Source: an uncultured Bacteroidales bacterium
Lineage (GTDB): Bacteria > Bacteroidota > Bacteroidia > Bacteroidales > Bacteroidaceae
Reading direction: 5' to 3'
Length of the DNA stretch: 43,918 nt
NCBI GenBank assembly: GCA_902779875.1
Contig: CACZCX010000019.1
Span: forward strand, 1 to 43,918
Part shown: positions 15,673-25,144 of the stretch, one piece after another
Layout: the number at the start of each line of letters is the position of its first letter
Numbering within the stretch: position 1 is the first letter of the stretch
The notes under the pieces: model-generated
Seen by the model: only the letters and a program-made list of their open reading frames with translations
Database searches by the model: none
Told to the model about the DNA's origin: nothing
Translations under genes and position numbers: made by a program

Positions 15673-17604
15673 TTACTTTACCTCCTCAAAGTCAGCATCC
15701 TGAACGTTGTCGTTGTTGCTGCCTGAGTTGCTGCTCTGGCCTGCGCCGGCGTTCTGTGAGCCGCCCTGAGCGCCTGCACCTGCACCGGGCTGTGCGCCGC
15801 TCTGCTGGTACATCTGGGCGCTGGCTGCCTGGAAGGCGGTGTTGAGCTCTGCCATTGCCTTGTCGATGGCGGCCAGATCCTGAGCCTTGTGAGCGTCCTT
15901 AAGAGCGCTGAGGGCTGATTCTATGGGAGCCTTCTTATCGGCCGGGATCTTGTCGCCAAGCTCCTGCAGCTGCTGCTCGGTCTGGAAGATCATTGAGTCA
16001 GCCTGGTTGAGCTTATCGACTTTCTCGCGCTCCTTCTTATCGGCATCGGCATTGGCCTCGGCCTCAGCCTTCATGCGGTCAATCTCCTCCTTGCTCAGAC
16101 CTGAGCTTGCCTCAATACGGATGGCCTGCTCCTTGCCTGTAGCCTTATCCTTGGCCGATACCTTAAGGATACCGTTGGCATCGATATCGAAAGTAACCTC
16201 AATCTGAGGTACGCCACGACGTGCGGGTGCGATACCCTCCAGGTTGAACTGGCCGATGGACTTGTTCTGTGCGGCCATGGGGCGCTCGCCCTGCAGCACG
16301 TGTATTGTTACGGCTGTCTGGTTATCGGCCGCGGTTGAGAATATCTCGCTCTTCTTGCAGGGGATGGTTGTGTTGGCCTCGATCAGCTTGGTCATTACAC
16401 CACCCATGGTCTCGATACCCATGGTCAGCGGGGTTACATCCAGAAGTACGATGTCACCTACACCACCCTCCTTGTTCAGGATGGCGCCCTGGATCGATGC
16501 ACCTACGGCTACTACCTCATCGGGGTTAACGCCCTTTGAAGGAACCTTGCCGAAGAAGTCCTCAACAAGCTTCTGAACGGCGGGGATACGGCTTGAACCA
16601 CCTACCAGGATTACCTCGTCTATATCGGAATTGCTCAGACCGGCGTCCTGCATAGCCTTGCGGCAGGGCTCCAGGCAAGCCTGGATCAGGCCGTTGGCAA
16701 GCTGCTCGAACTTGGCACGGGTCAGGGTCTTTACGAGGTGACGGGGAACACCGGCTACCGGCATGATGTACGGCAGGTTGATCTCGGTGCTGGTTGATGA
16801 TGACAGCTCGATCTTGGCCTTCTCGGCAGCCTCCTTAAGACGCTGCAGTGCCATCGGGTCTGCTGTCAGGTCTGCGCCCTCGTCCTTCTTGAACTCCTCA
16901 ACCAGCCAGTTGATGATTACCTGGTCAAAGTCATCACCGCCCAGGTGGGTGTCACCGTTGGTTGAGAGCACCTCGAATACGCCGCCGCCGAACTCCAGGA
17001 TGGAGATATCGAATGTACCGCCACCCAGGTCGAATACGGCAATCTTCATATCCTTGCCGGCCTTGTCAACACCGTATGCCAGAGCGGCAGCGGTAGGCTC
17101 GTTCACGATACGCTTTACATCCAGGCCTGCAATCTGGCCGGCCTCCTTGGTGGCCTGACGCTGTGAATCGCTGAAGTATGCCGGAACTGTGATTACAGCC
17201 TCGGTTACCTCCTGACCCAGATAGTCCTCAGCGGTCTTTTTCATCTTCTGCAGGATCATGGCGCTGATCTCCTGAGCGGTGTACAGACGGCCGTCTATGT
17301 CCACACGGGGCATGTTGTTATCGCCCTTGACTACCTTATAAGGTACACGTGCGATCTCCTTCTGGACCTGATCCCAGTTCTCACCCATGAAACGCTTGAT
17401 TGAGTAGACTGTGCGCTGGGGGTTGGTGATGGCCTGACGCTTGGCAGGGTCACCTATCTTACGCTCGCCGCCGTCAACGAATGCAACGATTGAGGGAGTT
17501 GTGCGCTTACCCTCCGAGTTGGCAATTACGACGGGCTCATTTCCTTCAAATACTGAAACGCACGAGTTCGTGGTTCCAAGGTCAATTCCAATAATCTTTC
17601 CCAT
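15673..17604 (-). CDS. dnaK: Chaperone DnaK (Hsp70)
   Basis: This 643-residue protein matches DnaK over its full length: [16 protein letters not shown] at the start, the [11 protein letters not shown] and [14 protein letters not shown]-binding motifs, the linker [15 protein letters not shown], a peptide-binding domain and a helical lid. The tail is Gln/Gly/Asn-rich and ends DADFEEVK, close to the usual EEVK end. It refolds proteins with DnaJ and GrpE; neither gene is adjacent. A terminator follows, and two REP units lie upstream between it and recA. No HrcA-type CIRCE operator was seen upstream. Confidence 0.98.
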   Translation of the reverse strand: MGKIIGIDLGTTNSCVSVFEGNEPVVIANSEGKRTTPSIVAFVDGGERKIGDPAKRQAITNPQRTVYSIKRFMGENWDQVQKEIARVPYKVVKGDNNMPRVDIDGRLYTAQEISAMILQKMKKTAEDYLGQEVTEAVITVPAYFSDSQRQATKEAGQIAGLDVKRIVNEPTAAALAYGVDKAGKDMKIAVFDLGGGTFDISILEFGGGVFEVLSTNGDTHLGGDDFDQVIINWLVEEFKKDEGADLTADPMALQRLKEAAEKAKIELSSSTSTEINLPYIMPVAGVPRHLVKTLTRAKFEQLANGLIQACLEPCRKAMQDAGLSNSDIDEVILVGGSSRIPAVQKLVEDFFGKVPSKGVNPDEVVAVGASIQGAILNKEGGVGDIVLLDVTPLTMGIETMGGVMTKLIEANTTIPCKKSEIFSTAADNQTAVTIHVLQGERPMAAQNKSIGQFNLEGIAPARRGVPQIEVTFDIDANGILKVSAKDKATGKEQAIRIEASSGLSKEEIDRMKAEAEANADADKKEREKVDKLNQADSMIFQTEQQLQELGDKIPADKKAPIESALSALKDAHKAQDLAAIDKAMAELNTAFQAASAQMYQQSGAQPGAGAGAQGGSQNAGAGQSSNSGSNNDNVQDADFEEVK

Positions 17605-17699
17605 ATTATTTAGTTTTTTTGTTTGTACTCAAAATTTGACACTGACATAACTGCAAACCCAATGCCACGCCACCCATTCTGCCGTTTTGTCATACTGCA

Positions 17700-17768
17700 A
17701 CATTGGGGACGGTTCCTAATGTGTTAGTTTTGCGGGAAAACTGCAACATTGGGGACGGTTCTTAATGT
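17700..17768. repeat. REP-like pair between recA and dnaK
   Basis: Two hairpins at 17700-17722 and 17746-17768 with a 46-bp period. The left arm reads ACATTGGG instead of ACATTAGG in both, and the second right arm reads CTTAATGT; the changes keep G-U pairing on this strand. The spacer palindrome is GTTAGTTTTGCGGG-AAAACTGCA. Confidence 0.88.
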
Positions 17769-17787
17769 GTTAGTTTTTGCAGCAGCA

Positions 17788-17825
17788 ATAAAAAAGGGAT
17801 GGCGTTGCTGCCATCCCCTGCCCTT
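17788..17825 (-). terminator. recA terminator
   Basis: Stem GGGATGGC (17796-17803) / GCCATCCC (17810-17817), with an A run at 17788-17795 on the plus strand that gives a U tract on the recA transcript. Confidence 0.87.
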
Positions 17826-17844
17826 TTTATGAGTATGTCAAAAA

Positions 17845-18915
17845 TCAATCATTCATCATTTCTGAATCGTCATCGGGCTCCGGTTCCTGGTTGCTGCCCA
17901 GAATCGCCGCGGTGATCTTTTTCTCGAGTTCCTCGGCCAGTTCGGGGTTATCGAGCATAAGCTGCTTGGTGGCATCGCGACCCTGCGCCAGACGTGTGTC
18001 GCCGTAGCTGAACCACGAGCCGCTCTTCTTGATAATGCCGTACTCAACGCCCAGATCCACAATCTCGCCGCTCTTACTGATGCCCTCGCCGAACATGATA
18101 TCGAACTCGGCCTTGCGGAAAGGAGGCGCCACCTTGTTCTTGACGACCTTGACGCGCACCTGATTGCCCACCACGCTGTCGCCGTCCTTGAGCTGGGTCA
18201 CGCGGCGTATATCCAGACGGACCGATGCATAGAACTTGAGTGCGTTACCGCCGGTGGTAGTCTCAGGATTACCGAACATGATGCCGATCTTCTCGCGCAG
18301 CTGGTTGATGAAGATGCAGGTGGTGTTGGTCTTGTTGATGGTCGATGTGAGCTTACGCAGCGCCTGACTCATGAGTCGAGCCTGCAGGCCGACCTTGTTG
18401 TCGCCCATATCGCCCTCAATCTCTGCCTTAGGTGTCAGTGCTGCCACGCTATCTATGACAATTATGTCAATAGCGCTGGAGCGGATGAGCTGCTCTGCAA
18501 TCTCCAGAGCCTGCTCGCCGTTATCGGGCTGTGAAATCCACAGGTTGTCGATATCGACCCCGAGTTTGGCGGCGTAGAATCGGTCAAAAGCATGCTCGGC
18601 GTCAATGAAGGCGGCAATTCCGCCGTTCTTCTGAGCCTCTGCGATGGCATGGATGGCAAGTGTGGTCTTACCCGATGACTCCGGACCGTAAATCTCAATT
18701 ATGCGGCCGCGGGGATATCCGCCCACACCGAGTGCGGCGTTAAGTCCGATGGAGCCGGTCGATATGACATCGACATTCTCAATGCTCTCGTCGCCGAGTT
18801 TCATGATGGAGCCCTTGCCGAAGCTCTTCTCAATCTTGTCAGTCGCAGCCTGCAACGCCTTCAGCTTCTCGCTGAGACCGGCGTTCTGCGGGCCTTCTGT
18901 TTCTTTTTTTGCCAT
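17845..18915 (-). CDS. recA: Recombinase RecA
   Basis: The 356-residue protein is RecA throughout: Walker A GPESSGKT (residues 77-84), the [18 protein letters not shown] Walker B region, the loop L2 region [28 protein letters not shown], and an acidic C-terminal tail ending [11 protein letters not shown]. It forms filaments on single-stranded DNA for strand exchange and drives LexA-type autocleavage where that exists. A minus-strand TATCTTTG box at 19005-19012 is the likely promoter, leaving a leader of about 80 nt that contains a small GTGCC-GGCAC stem. No LexA-like operator was recognised. Confidence 0.98.
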   Translation of the reverse strand: MAKKETEGPQNAGLSEKLKALQAATDKIEKSFGKGSIMKLGDESIENVDVISTGSIGLNAALGVGGYPRGRIIEIYGPESSGKTTLAIHAIAEAQKNGGIAAFIDAEHAFDRFYAAKLGVDIDNLWISQPDNGEQALEIAEQLIRSSAIDIIVIDSVAALTPKAEIEGDMGDNKVGLQARLMSQALRKLTSTINKTNTTCIFINQLREKIGIMFGNPETTTGGNALKFYASVRLDIRRVTQLKDGDSVVGNQVRVKVVKNKVAPPFRKAEFDIMFGEGISKSGEIVDLGVEYGIIKKSGSWFSYGDTRLAQGRDATKQLMLDNPELAEELEKKITAAILGSNQEPEPDDDSEMMND

Positions 18916-19004
18916 ATTATGGTTGTTTTAGTTCTTAAATCCCGAAGAGCGTTCTCCAAGGTATCAGTTTCTCTTCAGCGGGGTGCCGTCCGGCACTCTG
19001 TAGG

Positions 19005-19012
19005 CAAAGATA
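19005..19012 (-). promoter_or_regulatory. -7 box of the recA promoter
   Basis: On the minus strand this reads TATCTTTG, a full match to TAnnTTTG. No TTTG -33 box was found at 19-21 nt, so only the -7 element is supported. Confidence 0.5.
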
Positions 19013-19037
19013 AGAATTCACGGAGTTAATGGAATTA

Positions 19038-19073
19038 TTTGACGGGGGAATTTATCAACAAATGTTATATTTG
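19038..19073 (+). promoter_or_regulatory. tex promoter, close to the start codon
   Basis: TATATTTG at 19066-19073 matches the -7 box and TTTG at 19038-19041 may be the -33 box, though 24 nt apart is long. The ATG at 19082 follows after 8 nt, so the transcript would be leaderless or nearly so. Confidence 0.5.
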
Positions 19074-19081
19074 CGTCTTGT

Positions 19082-21217
19082 ATGAATGCAGAATATATTT
19101 CGATAATAGTTCGTGAAACCGGCCTCAAGGAGCATCAGGTGGAGAATACGCTCAAGCTCCTGGAGAACGGCGCCACGATTCCGTTTATAAGCCGATACCG
19201 CAAGGAGTCGACCGGCGGCATGGATGAGGTACAGGTGACCGAGGTGAGCGACGCGCTGGAACGTCTGGAGGCGCTGGCCAAGCGCAAGGAGACCGTCCTG
19301 GCCACCATCGAGAGCCAGGACAAGCTGACTGACCAGCTGCGCTCCAGGATCGAGCACTGCTGGGACTCGGTGGAGCTCGAGGACATATACGCCCCCTACA
19401 AGCCGCACCGTAAGACAAGGGCCGATGCCGCCCGCGAGAAGGGTCTGGAGCCGCTGGCAGAGTTCGTCATGAAGCAGAACCAGTACGTGCCGCTGGACCG
19501 CGAGGCCACCAAATACGTGAGCAAGGACAAGGGCGTGGAGTCGGTCGATGACGCGCTTCAGGGCGCCATGGACATAATCGCCGAGCAGGTGTCGCTCGAC
19601 GAGAGCGCCCGCAACCTGGTACGCAGCGGCTACCGTCGCGAGGCCCGCATATATTCAAAGGTGGTCAAGAGCAAGGAGGCCGATGCCCAGAAATACCGCG
19701 ACTGGTTCGATTTCTCGGAGTCGCTCAAGCGATGCGCCTCCCACCGTCTGCTGGCCATGCGCCGCGGCGAGGCCGAGGGTTACCTGCGCGTATCGATCGA
19801 GATCGATGACGAGAAGACGGCCGATGCACTCTCGGGCCGATACGTACACGGCAAGTCCGAGGTATCGCAGCTGGTCGATGAGGCTGTGCAGGACTCCTAC
19901 TACCGCCTGCTGCAGCCATCGGTCGAAAACGAGTTCGCGGCATCGTCGAAGAGCGCAGCTGACGCTGAGGCGATACGCATATTCGCACGCAACCTTGAGC
20001 AGCTGCTTATGGCCTCTCCGCTAGGCCAGAAGGCGGTTATGGGCATCGACCCCGGTTTCAGGACAGGCTGCAAGGTGGTTTGCCTGGATGCTCAGGGTGC
20101 GCTCCTGCATAACGAGACGATTTACCCCCACCCGCCCCACAATGAGGCGCGTCAGGCATCGGCCAAGATCCAGGCGCTGGTGGAGCAGTATAAGATTGAG
20201 GCCATTGCGATTGGTAACGGCACGGCGGGACGCGAGACCAAGGAGTTCGTGGAACGGCTCAGACTGCCGGCATCGGTCCAGGTTTATGCCGTGAACGAGG
20301 ACGGTGCATCGATCTATTCCGCATCAAAGACGGCGCGTGACGAGTTTCCGGATTACGACGTGACGGTGCGCGGGGCGGTGTCGATAGGCAGGCGTCTTAT
20401 GGATCCGCTGGCCGAGCTGGTCAAGATTGACCCGTCATCGATCGGCGTGGGGCAGTATCAGAAGGACGTGAACCAGACCGATCTCAAGCATTCGCTCGAC
20501 CAGACGGTGATCAGCTGCGTGAACCGCGTGGGTGTGAACCTGAATACCGCGAGCACGCATCTGCTCACTTATATAAGCGGTCTGGGACCTGTCCTGGCGC
20601 AGAATATTGTCGATTATCGGACCCAGAACGGACCGTTCAAATCACGCAAGGAGTTGCTCAAGGTGCCTCGTCTGGGGGCCAAGGCGTTCGAGCAGGCGGC
20701 GGGATTCCTCAGGGTTCCGGGAAGTACGGAGCCGCTCGACAATTCGGCGGTGCACCCCGAGAGTTACGGCATTGTGGCACGGATGGCAAAGGACCTGGGA
20801 TGCTCGGTGGCAGACCTCATGAAGTCGGCCGAACTGCGCAGCAAGATTGACCTGGAGCGTTACGTCACCGATAAGGTCGGGCTCCCCACCCTGACCGATA
20901 TCATGCACGAGCTTGAAAAGCCCGGCCTGGATCCGCGCGGTCCGCTCAAACAGTTCGAGTTCTCGAGCGAGGTTCATACCATTGACGATGTCAAACCCGG
21001 CATGGAGCTGCCCGGAATCGTGAACAACATCACCAATTTCGGAGCGTTCGTGGATATCGGCGTGCATATCAAGGGCCTGGTGCATATATCGCAGCTCGCC
21101 CCGGGACGCTTTATCAAGGACCCCAGCGAGGTAGTCTCCCTCAACCAGCAAGTCATGGTCAAAGTCCTCGACGTAGACCTACCCCGCCAGCGCATCAGCC
21201 TCCAACTAACACATTAG
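19082..21217 (+). CDS. tex: Tex family RNA-binding transcription accessory protein
   Basis: This 711-residue protein has the Tex layout: an N-terminal helical region (LLENGATIPFISRYRKESTGGMDEVQV), a YqgF-like RNase H fold core (MGIDPGFRTGCKVV, about residue 320 onward), helix-hairpin-helix repeats (ASTHLLTYISGLGPVLAQNIV) and a C-terminal S1 domain (GIVNNITNFGAFVDIGVHIKGLVHIS). Tex binds nucleic acid and affects transcription in several bacteria. The last three codons (Leu-Thr-His) and the TAG stop come from the REP unit that begins just downstream, so the native C-terminus has been replaced or trimmed slightly. It is divergent from recA. Confidence 0.95.
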   Translation: MNAEYISIIVRETGLKEHQVENTLKLLENGATIPFISRYRKESTGGMDEVQVTEVSDALERLEALAKRKETVLATIESQDKLTDQLRSRIEHCWDSVELEDIYAPYKPHRKTRADAAREKGLEPLAEFVMKQNQYVPLDREATKYVSKDKGVESVDDALQGAMDIIAEQVSLDESARNLVRSGYRREARIYSKVVKSKEADAQKYRDWFDFSESLKRCASHRLLAMRRGEAEGYLRVSIEIDDEKTADALSGRYVHGKSEVSQLVDEAVQDSYYRLLQPSVENEFAASSKSAADAEAIRIFARNLEQLLMASPLGQKAVMGIDPGFRTGCKVVCLDAQGALLHNETIYPHPPHNEARQASAKIQALVEQYKIEAIAIGNGTAGRETKEFVERLRLPASVQVYAVNEDGASIYSASKTARDEFPDYDVTVRGAVSIGRRLMDPLAELVKIDPSSIGVGQYQKDVNQTDLKHSLDQTVISCVNRVGVNLNTASTHLLTYISGLGPVLAQNIVDYRTQNGPFKSRKELLKVPRLGAKAFEQAAGFLRVPGSTEPLDNSAVHPESYGIVARMAKDLGCSVADLMKSAELRSKIDLERYVTDKVGLPTLTDIMHELEKPGLDPRGPLKQFEFSSEVHTIDDVKPGMELPGIVNNITNFGAFVDIGVHIKGLVHISQLAPGRFIKDPSEVVSLNQQVMVKVLDVDLPRQRISLQLTH

Positions 21218-21279
21218 GGACGGTTCCTAATGTTGCAGTTTTCCCGCAAAACTAACACATTGGGGACGGTTCTTAATGT
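21211..21279. repeat. REP-like pair after tex
   Basis: Hairpins at 21211-21233 and 21257-21279, 46-bp period. The tex stop codon TAG (21215-21217) is inside the first one. The second shows the ACATTGGG / CTTAATGT variant. The spacer palindrome is in the opposite sense (TGCAGTTTT...AAAACTAAC) to that at 10 kb. Confidence 0.88.
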
Positions 21280-21295
21280 AAAATTTTTGTTTCTT

Positions 21296-21327
21296 TTTGT
21301 ACTTTTATAAAAAATTTGTTAAATTGG
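21296..21327 (+). promoter_or_regulatory. Aquaporin promoter
   Basis: TTTG (21296-21299) and TAAATTGG (21320-21327, one mismatch to TAnnTTTG) are 20 nt apart. The predicted start lies about 30 nt before the ATG at 21365. Confidence 0.5.
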
Positions 21328-21364
21328 CGCCGCTAAATAAAACCAACAACTTAAAAAGGATAGT

Positions 21365-22039
21365 ATGAAAAAGTACTTAGCTGAGATGATCGGAACTATG
21401 GTTCTGGTTCTTATGGGTTGCGGCGCAGCCGTCAGCCTGGGTTGTTCACCTGCCGCTCCCGGCGTTCCCGGTGTAGTCGGTACAGCACTTGCATTCGGTC
21501 TGGCAGTAGTTGCCATGGCATATGCCATCGGCGGTATTTCAGGCTGTCATATCAATCCCGCCATCACTCTTGGCGTGTGGATTTCAGGCCGCATGAGCGG
21601 TAAGGATGCCATCATGTACATGATCTTCCAGATTATCGGCGCAATCATCGGCGCTGCTATCCTGTTCGCCCTCACACCCGGCGGCATGGGCGAGAATGTA
21701 TGTCAGAACGGCATCAGCATCGGACAAGGATTCATAGCTGAGCTGGTATTCACATGCGTATTCGTACTCGTTGTTCTGGGTACGACCGATAACCTCAAGG
21801 GCGCCGGCAATTTTGCTGGTCTGGCCATCGGCCTCTCGCTTGTCCTGGTTCATCTGGTTTGCATCCGATACACAGGCACTTCCGTGAACCCCGCCCGTTC
21901 TATCGGCCCTGCCCTGTTCGCAGGCGGTGCAGCCCTCCAGCAGCTCTGGATATTCATCTTAGCTCCTCTCTGCGGCGGCGCACTCGCAGCTGCAATCTGG
22001 AAGATGATTGGTGCCGAGCCCATCAAAAAGAAGAAATAA
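21365..22039 (+). CDS. Aquaporin, AqpZ-like (MIP family)
   Basis: This 224-residue membrane protein has six hydrophobic helices and both pore motifs: HINPAI in the first half and VNPARSIG in the second. The aromatic/Arg filter Arg in NPAR is present, and the overall pattern (GGISGCHINPAITLG, FVLVVLGTTD) is that of water-specific AqpZ and not glycerol facilitators. It sits in the inner membrane and passes water. The C-terminus ends in a run of lysines. It stands alone, converging on the RAYT gene with REP sequences between them. Confidence 0.93.
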   Translation: MKKYLAEMIGTMVLVLMGCGAAVSLGCSPAAPGVPGVVGTALAFGLAVVAMAYAIGGISGCHINPAITLGVWISGRMSGKDAIMYMIFQIIGAIIGAAILFALTPGGMGENVCQNGISIGQGFIAELVFTCVFVLVVLGTTDNLKGAGNFAGLAIGLSLVLVHLVCIRYTGTSVNPARSIGPALFAGGAALQQLWIFILAPLCGGALAAAIWKMIGAEPIKKKK

Positions 22040-22052
22040 TCTCCTTTTTATA

Positions 22053-22140
22053 ACATTAGGGACGGTTCCTAATGTGTTAGTTTTCCCGCAAAACTGTAAC
22101 ATTAGGAACCGTCCCTAATGTTGCACTAATGTTGCAGTTT
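22053..22140. repeat. REP-like inverted pair plus fragment at the RAYT 3' end
   Basis: A hairpin at 22053-22075 in plus sense and one at 22099-22121 in the inverted sense, still at a 46-bp period. A broken partial copy (GCACTAATGTTGCAGTTT) follows to about 22140. The RAYT stop codon (TAA on minus, 22077-22079) lies in the spacer palindrome, so this array encodes the last 20 or so residues of the RAYT frame. Confidence 0.88.
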
Positions 22141-22937
22141 TTGTGTGTAACTTTGCGGATTATGTAACTGCTCACACCGATTATGCGTGAGAGTTGCCTG
22201 GCGTTGGCACCAAACGCACAAGCACTCCGGATCAGTTCATTCCTGGCTTTTTTGCCAAGCGACTGGACGACCATGGGATTTTCAATTCCGTGCTCGTACA
22301 GTATAAACTCCCGGATTCTCTCATCGTCCATCCTGAGACATCTTGTATTGTCAAAATCAAGAACCTTCTGCATTTTGGGCATCGGATCATTAACAAGACA
22401 TATCAGCTTGTCTTTGGGAACCTTTTCAAACACCGATCCTGTAGCACAGAACGCAATCTCACATGATTTTGGGTTGATGTACTCCTGCCAACTGCTCCAC
22501 CTGTACCCGGCGACGGTATGAGAGAGGCCACCGGCAACCGGATTCTGATGAATGTACCTCAGCAACGTGATGAAATAATTGATGTTATCAACCGGCTCAC
22601 TCTTGAAACGGTCCTGAAAGACATGCCCCGAGTGATCGTATTTGGTATTGTAATGCTGAGCGTAAGATATTGCTATGCATTTAATTACGTCCGATATAGA
22701 CTCACTCTTCTGCCGGATAAGCAGATGAACGTGATTCGGCATGAGGCAATACGCATAAATTACGCAGCACGCGGGCATCGGATTCCCGTCCTGGTCCTCT
22801 GGGAAGCATTTTTTGTAGAGAAGCTGTTGAAACTTGACGAAATCGGAATCGACTTCAAAGATGTGCTGGTGGTTGATTCCACGCAGGATTACGTGATAAA
22901 AGCCCGATGAGCTTTTTAGTCGGATTGTCCTTGGCAT
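22077..22937 (-). CDS. REP-associated tyrosine transposase (RAYT, Y1/HUH family)
   Basis: The 286-residue protein has the IS200-like Y1 transposase fold: FYHVILRGINHQHIF at the start, the metal-binding HUH motif in MPNHVHLLI (His69, His71), and the RAYT-typical ISYAQHYNTKY...GHVFQDRFKSEP stretch, with Tyr92, Tyr96 and Tyr100 as candidates for the nucleophile, then LLRYIHQNPV. A C-terminal helix-turn-helix-like part (about 235-265) resembles the DnaA-type domain found on some RAYTs. RAYTs nick single-stranded REP hairpins and are thought to spread REPs. It is flanked by REP units on both sides (22053-22121 and 23047-23069). The last residues (ATLGTVPNVTVLREN) are read from REP sequence. Confidence 0.92.
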   Translation of the reverse strand: MPRTIRLKSSSGFYHVILRGINHQHIFEVDSDFVKFQQLLYKKCFPEDQDGNPMPACCVIYAYCLMPNHVHLLIRQKSESISDVIKCIAISYAQHYNTKYDHSGHVFQDRFKSEPVDNINYFITLLRYIHQNPVAGGLSHTVAGYRWSSWQEYINPKSCEIAFCATGSVFEKVPKDKLICLVNDPMPKMQKVLDFDNTRCLRMDDERIREFILYEHGIENPMVVQSLGKKARNELIRSACAFGANARQLSRIIGVSSYIIRKVTHKNCNISATLGTVPNVTVLREN

Positions 22938-23046
22938 AGATTTTAAATTTTGTGTTTATCGGCTGCAAGGTATAAAAATTCTCAACAGCAACTGCTATTC
23001 TCGTGAAAATTTTTTCGTTTTGTGCAACCCGGAAAGAAAAACTGCA

Positions 23047-23069
23047 ACATTAGGAACCGTCCCTAATGT
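23047..23069. repeat. Single REP-like hairpin at the 5' side of the RAYT gene
   Basis: One inverted-sense copy flanked by AAAACTGCA on the left and TGCAGTTTT on the right, making a palindrome of about 41 bp. It is the only solitary copy in the window and lies just after the stop of the next minus-strand gene. Confidence 0.88.
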
Positions 23070-23083
23070 TGCAGTTTTGGAGT

Positions 23084-23575
23084 TTACGGCTCCTGGGTGA
23101 AACGGATGTCCAGCGTTTCATGTACGCCGTCATCGCTGATTACCTTTCGGGGTATACGGATATTTCCCGTACGCTCTTCATGGGTCTCATTGGGCTTGAT
23201 TGAGAGCTGAACCTTATGGTCCTTGAGCTCTACGGTGAACCATTCCCATTCAAAATAGTTGAATCCTTCTTCAGGGTCCAGGTTAAGCAGGTCCGGCTCA
23301 ACGACTATGTCGCGTCGTTTGAGGATGGTACCCAGTTGGTCATAATCTTTCTCCTTGAGATAGAAGAAAACCACAGAGTCCTGATTCAGGACATAATGCA
23401 GATAATAGTCGTCAAACGGGATCTGCATTGTTACTTTGCCGCCACGGGCATCGAATTCAAGATTCTCATGTGTCGTGTTGAATTCGTCCTGGTACGGGGT
23501 CTTGATTGCGTCCTCTTTATTGCAAGATATAAGTGCAAACAAACTTGCAGCAATCAATGGATAAAAACGTTTCAT
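23084..23575 (-). CDS. Small lipoprotein with BACON-like beta domain, downstream of the C10 protease
   Basis: The 163-residue product has a signal peptide and lipobox LISC (Cys18). The mature part starts LEFDARGGKVTMQIP and ends with NETHEERTGNIRIP, a layout like a BACON-type Ig domain (GG-KVT near the start, ERT-x-I-x-I near the end). It follows the C10 peptidase gene by 32 bp on the same strand, so the two are likely co-transcribed. In Bacteroides fragilis C10 peptidases are coupled to small inhibitor-like proteins; this gene could have a similar role, but no direct homology to those inhibitors is seen. Confidence 0.75.
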   Translation of the reverse strand: MKRFYPLIAASLFALISCNKEDAIKTPYQDEFNTTHENLEFDARGGKVTMQIPFDDYYLHYVLNQDSVVFFYLKEKDYDQLGTILKRRDIVVEPDLLNLDPEEGFNYFEWEWFTVELKDHKVQLSIKPNETHEERTGNIRIPRKVISDDGVHETLDIRFTQEP

Positions 23576-23607
23576 AAATACTTAATTATAAATTGGTTAA
23601 ACAAATG

Positions 23608-25035
23608 TCACTTATATATGTCCGTGATGCATTCGAGATTGTACTGAAAGTAGTTGTGTTGTCCATGTACTTCGGTATGTCCGGCTCTGGTCACAGGACC
23701 CTGATTTATGTCGAATGTGTCCCAGTTGTAATAACCGTCCATTGACAGTTCGGGCTGACCGTAGTTGCAGTGAACGAGCGTGCTCTTGAGTCGGCCGCCT
23801 GACATCACCCTGTTGCCAAGAACTGTGTAATAATAGGTGTAAACGTTCATGATGCCGTCGAGCAGCCATGCGTGACCCTCGTCATAATAGGTGTGGCTGT
23901 ATTTCTCCCAGAATATGAGATAACGCTTGTAGACATCGTACTTGAGGGCGCTTCCGGCAATCAGCACGGGGCGGCCGTTCAAGAGTGAATTCTCCACCTT
24001 GGTCTTGTCATAACTGCCGTAATTGCCGGTGTTATAACCCAGACTGTTAAGGTAAGTGGGTATGTCAGAGAAATATGTGGAGCTTTTCTTGAGACCGTAT
24101 TTGGTGTTGAGTCCTACGCCGACGTCGCTCATGAGCTGTGAGATGGTGTAGAAGGTGGTCAGGCTCTCATTGCCGCGTTCAGGCATCATCACGTCCCAGT
24201 TGTAGGTGCTGGGGTATCGCCAGAAAGCCATGAGCTGAGCGGTAGCGGTCGCACCACATCCGGTTACAGCATGCTGACCGTTTATGAGAGGAGTATAGAG
24301 GTTGTAGGGATTCTCCTGTCCCCATGCTACGGGAATGAGGGGAGCGACCTCGGCCTCGTATGTGGTATTGCCGTAAATCACCTCGATTCTGGGCTCATCG
24401 CCTGTGTTGACGTTTGCCTTTGGGGCCGATGCGCGGGTAAGCGTCTCGCCGTTCTCAGCGCTGATCTTGGCCAGGGCAGCCTCCACGAGTGAGTCCTTGA
24501 GTTCATCGGCCCTGCGTATCTGCTCCTCATATGCGGCGTAGAGGTTTCCGTAGAACACCATGACGCCTGAATGCAGGATGTCTTCGGACATATCGGCCTC
24601 AAAATCGATGTTACCGTTCGGGACGAGTGCCAGGATGCTGCTTGTCCTGCGGTCGGCTGAGCAGATGGTGTATCCGCTGTCGTCGCTGAAATTGAACGCG
24701 TAGGCCAGGGTATCGGTCGTCTCGGCGCCTCTGGTCTTGGCTTCCTGGCGGGTCAGGGGCTTGACGCTGGCTATCGTACGGCCCGAACCGCTCCTGGTAG
24801 CGCTCTGTGCGTCAAGGAACTGCATGGCAGCCTGAGCGGAGAGTGTGGCCTCCTCCAGCGATATTTTTGTGCCCATGAATTCACATGACAAAGCGATTAA
24901 CTCGTCATTTGTCAGTTCGTTTGATTGTTCCTGTTGATCTTGTTGAAGGGCGTCTAGCTGGTCAGTAATTGTACCGTTGCACGAAATTGTGAGTACAGAT
25001 AATAAGATGATGGTTGGTAAAAAGGTTTTGTTCAT
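23608..25035 (-). CDS. C10 family (streptopain-like) cysteine peptidase precursor, lipoprotein
   Basis: This 475-residue protein has a signal peptide with lipobox TISC (Cys19), a long prodomain (about 30-230, including the Spi-like ADRRTSSILALVPNG region), and a papain-fold catalytic domain with nucleophile Cys260 in AVTGCGATATAQ and catalytic His388 in GHAWLLDG. It would cleave proteins at the cell surface or after release, following removal of the propeptide. The family includes SpeB of Streptococcus and the Bfp enzymes of B. fragilis. Length is in the normal range. The downstream lipoprotein may be its partner. Confidence 0.9.
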   Translation of the reverse strand: MNKTFLPTIILLSVLTISCNGTITDQLDALQQDQQEQSNELTNDELIALSCEFMGTKISLEEATLSAQAAMQFLDAQSATRSGSGRTIASVKPLTRQEAKTRGAETTDTLAYAFNFSDDSGYTICSADRRTSSILALVPNGNIDFEADMSEDILHSGVMVFYGNLYAAYEEQIRRADELKDSLVEAALAKISAENGETLTRASAPKANVNTGDEPRIEVIYGNTTYEAEVAPLIPVAWGQENPYNLYTPLINGQHAVTGCGATATAQLMAFWRYPSTYNWDVMMPERGNESLTTFYTISQLMSDVGVGLNTKYGLKKSSTYFSDIPTYLNSLGYNTGNYGSYDKTKVENSLLNGRPVLIAGSALKYDVYKRYLIFWEKYSHTYYDEGHAWLLDGIMNVYTYYYTVLGNRVMSGGRLKSTLVHCNYGQPELSMDGYYNWDTFDINQGPVTRAGHTEVHGQHNYFQYNLECITDIYK

Positions 25036-25144
25036 AATAATTAGTAATTTTGGTAAGAACTATTTAACACTGCAAAGAAAGCGAGTTCTGCCGAAATGAC
25101 CATTCATTTCAGAATCTTAAGTAGTTTTTGACGCGAACAATACC

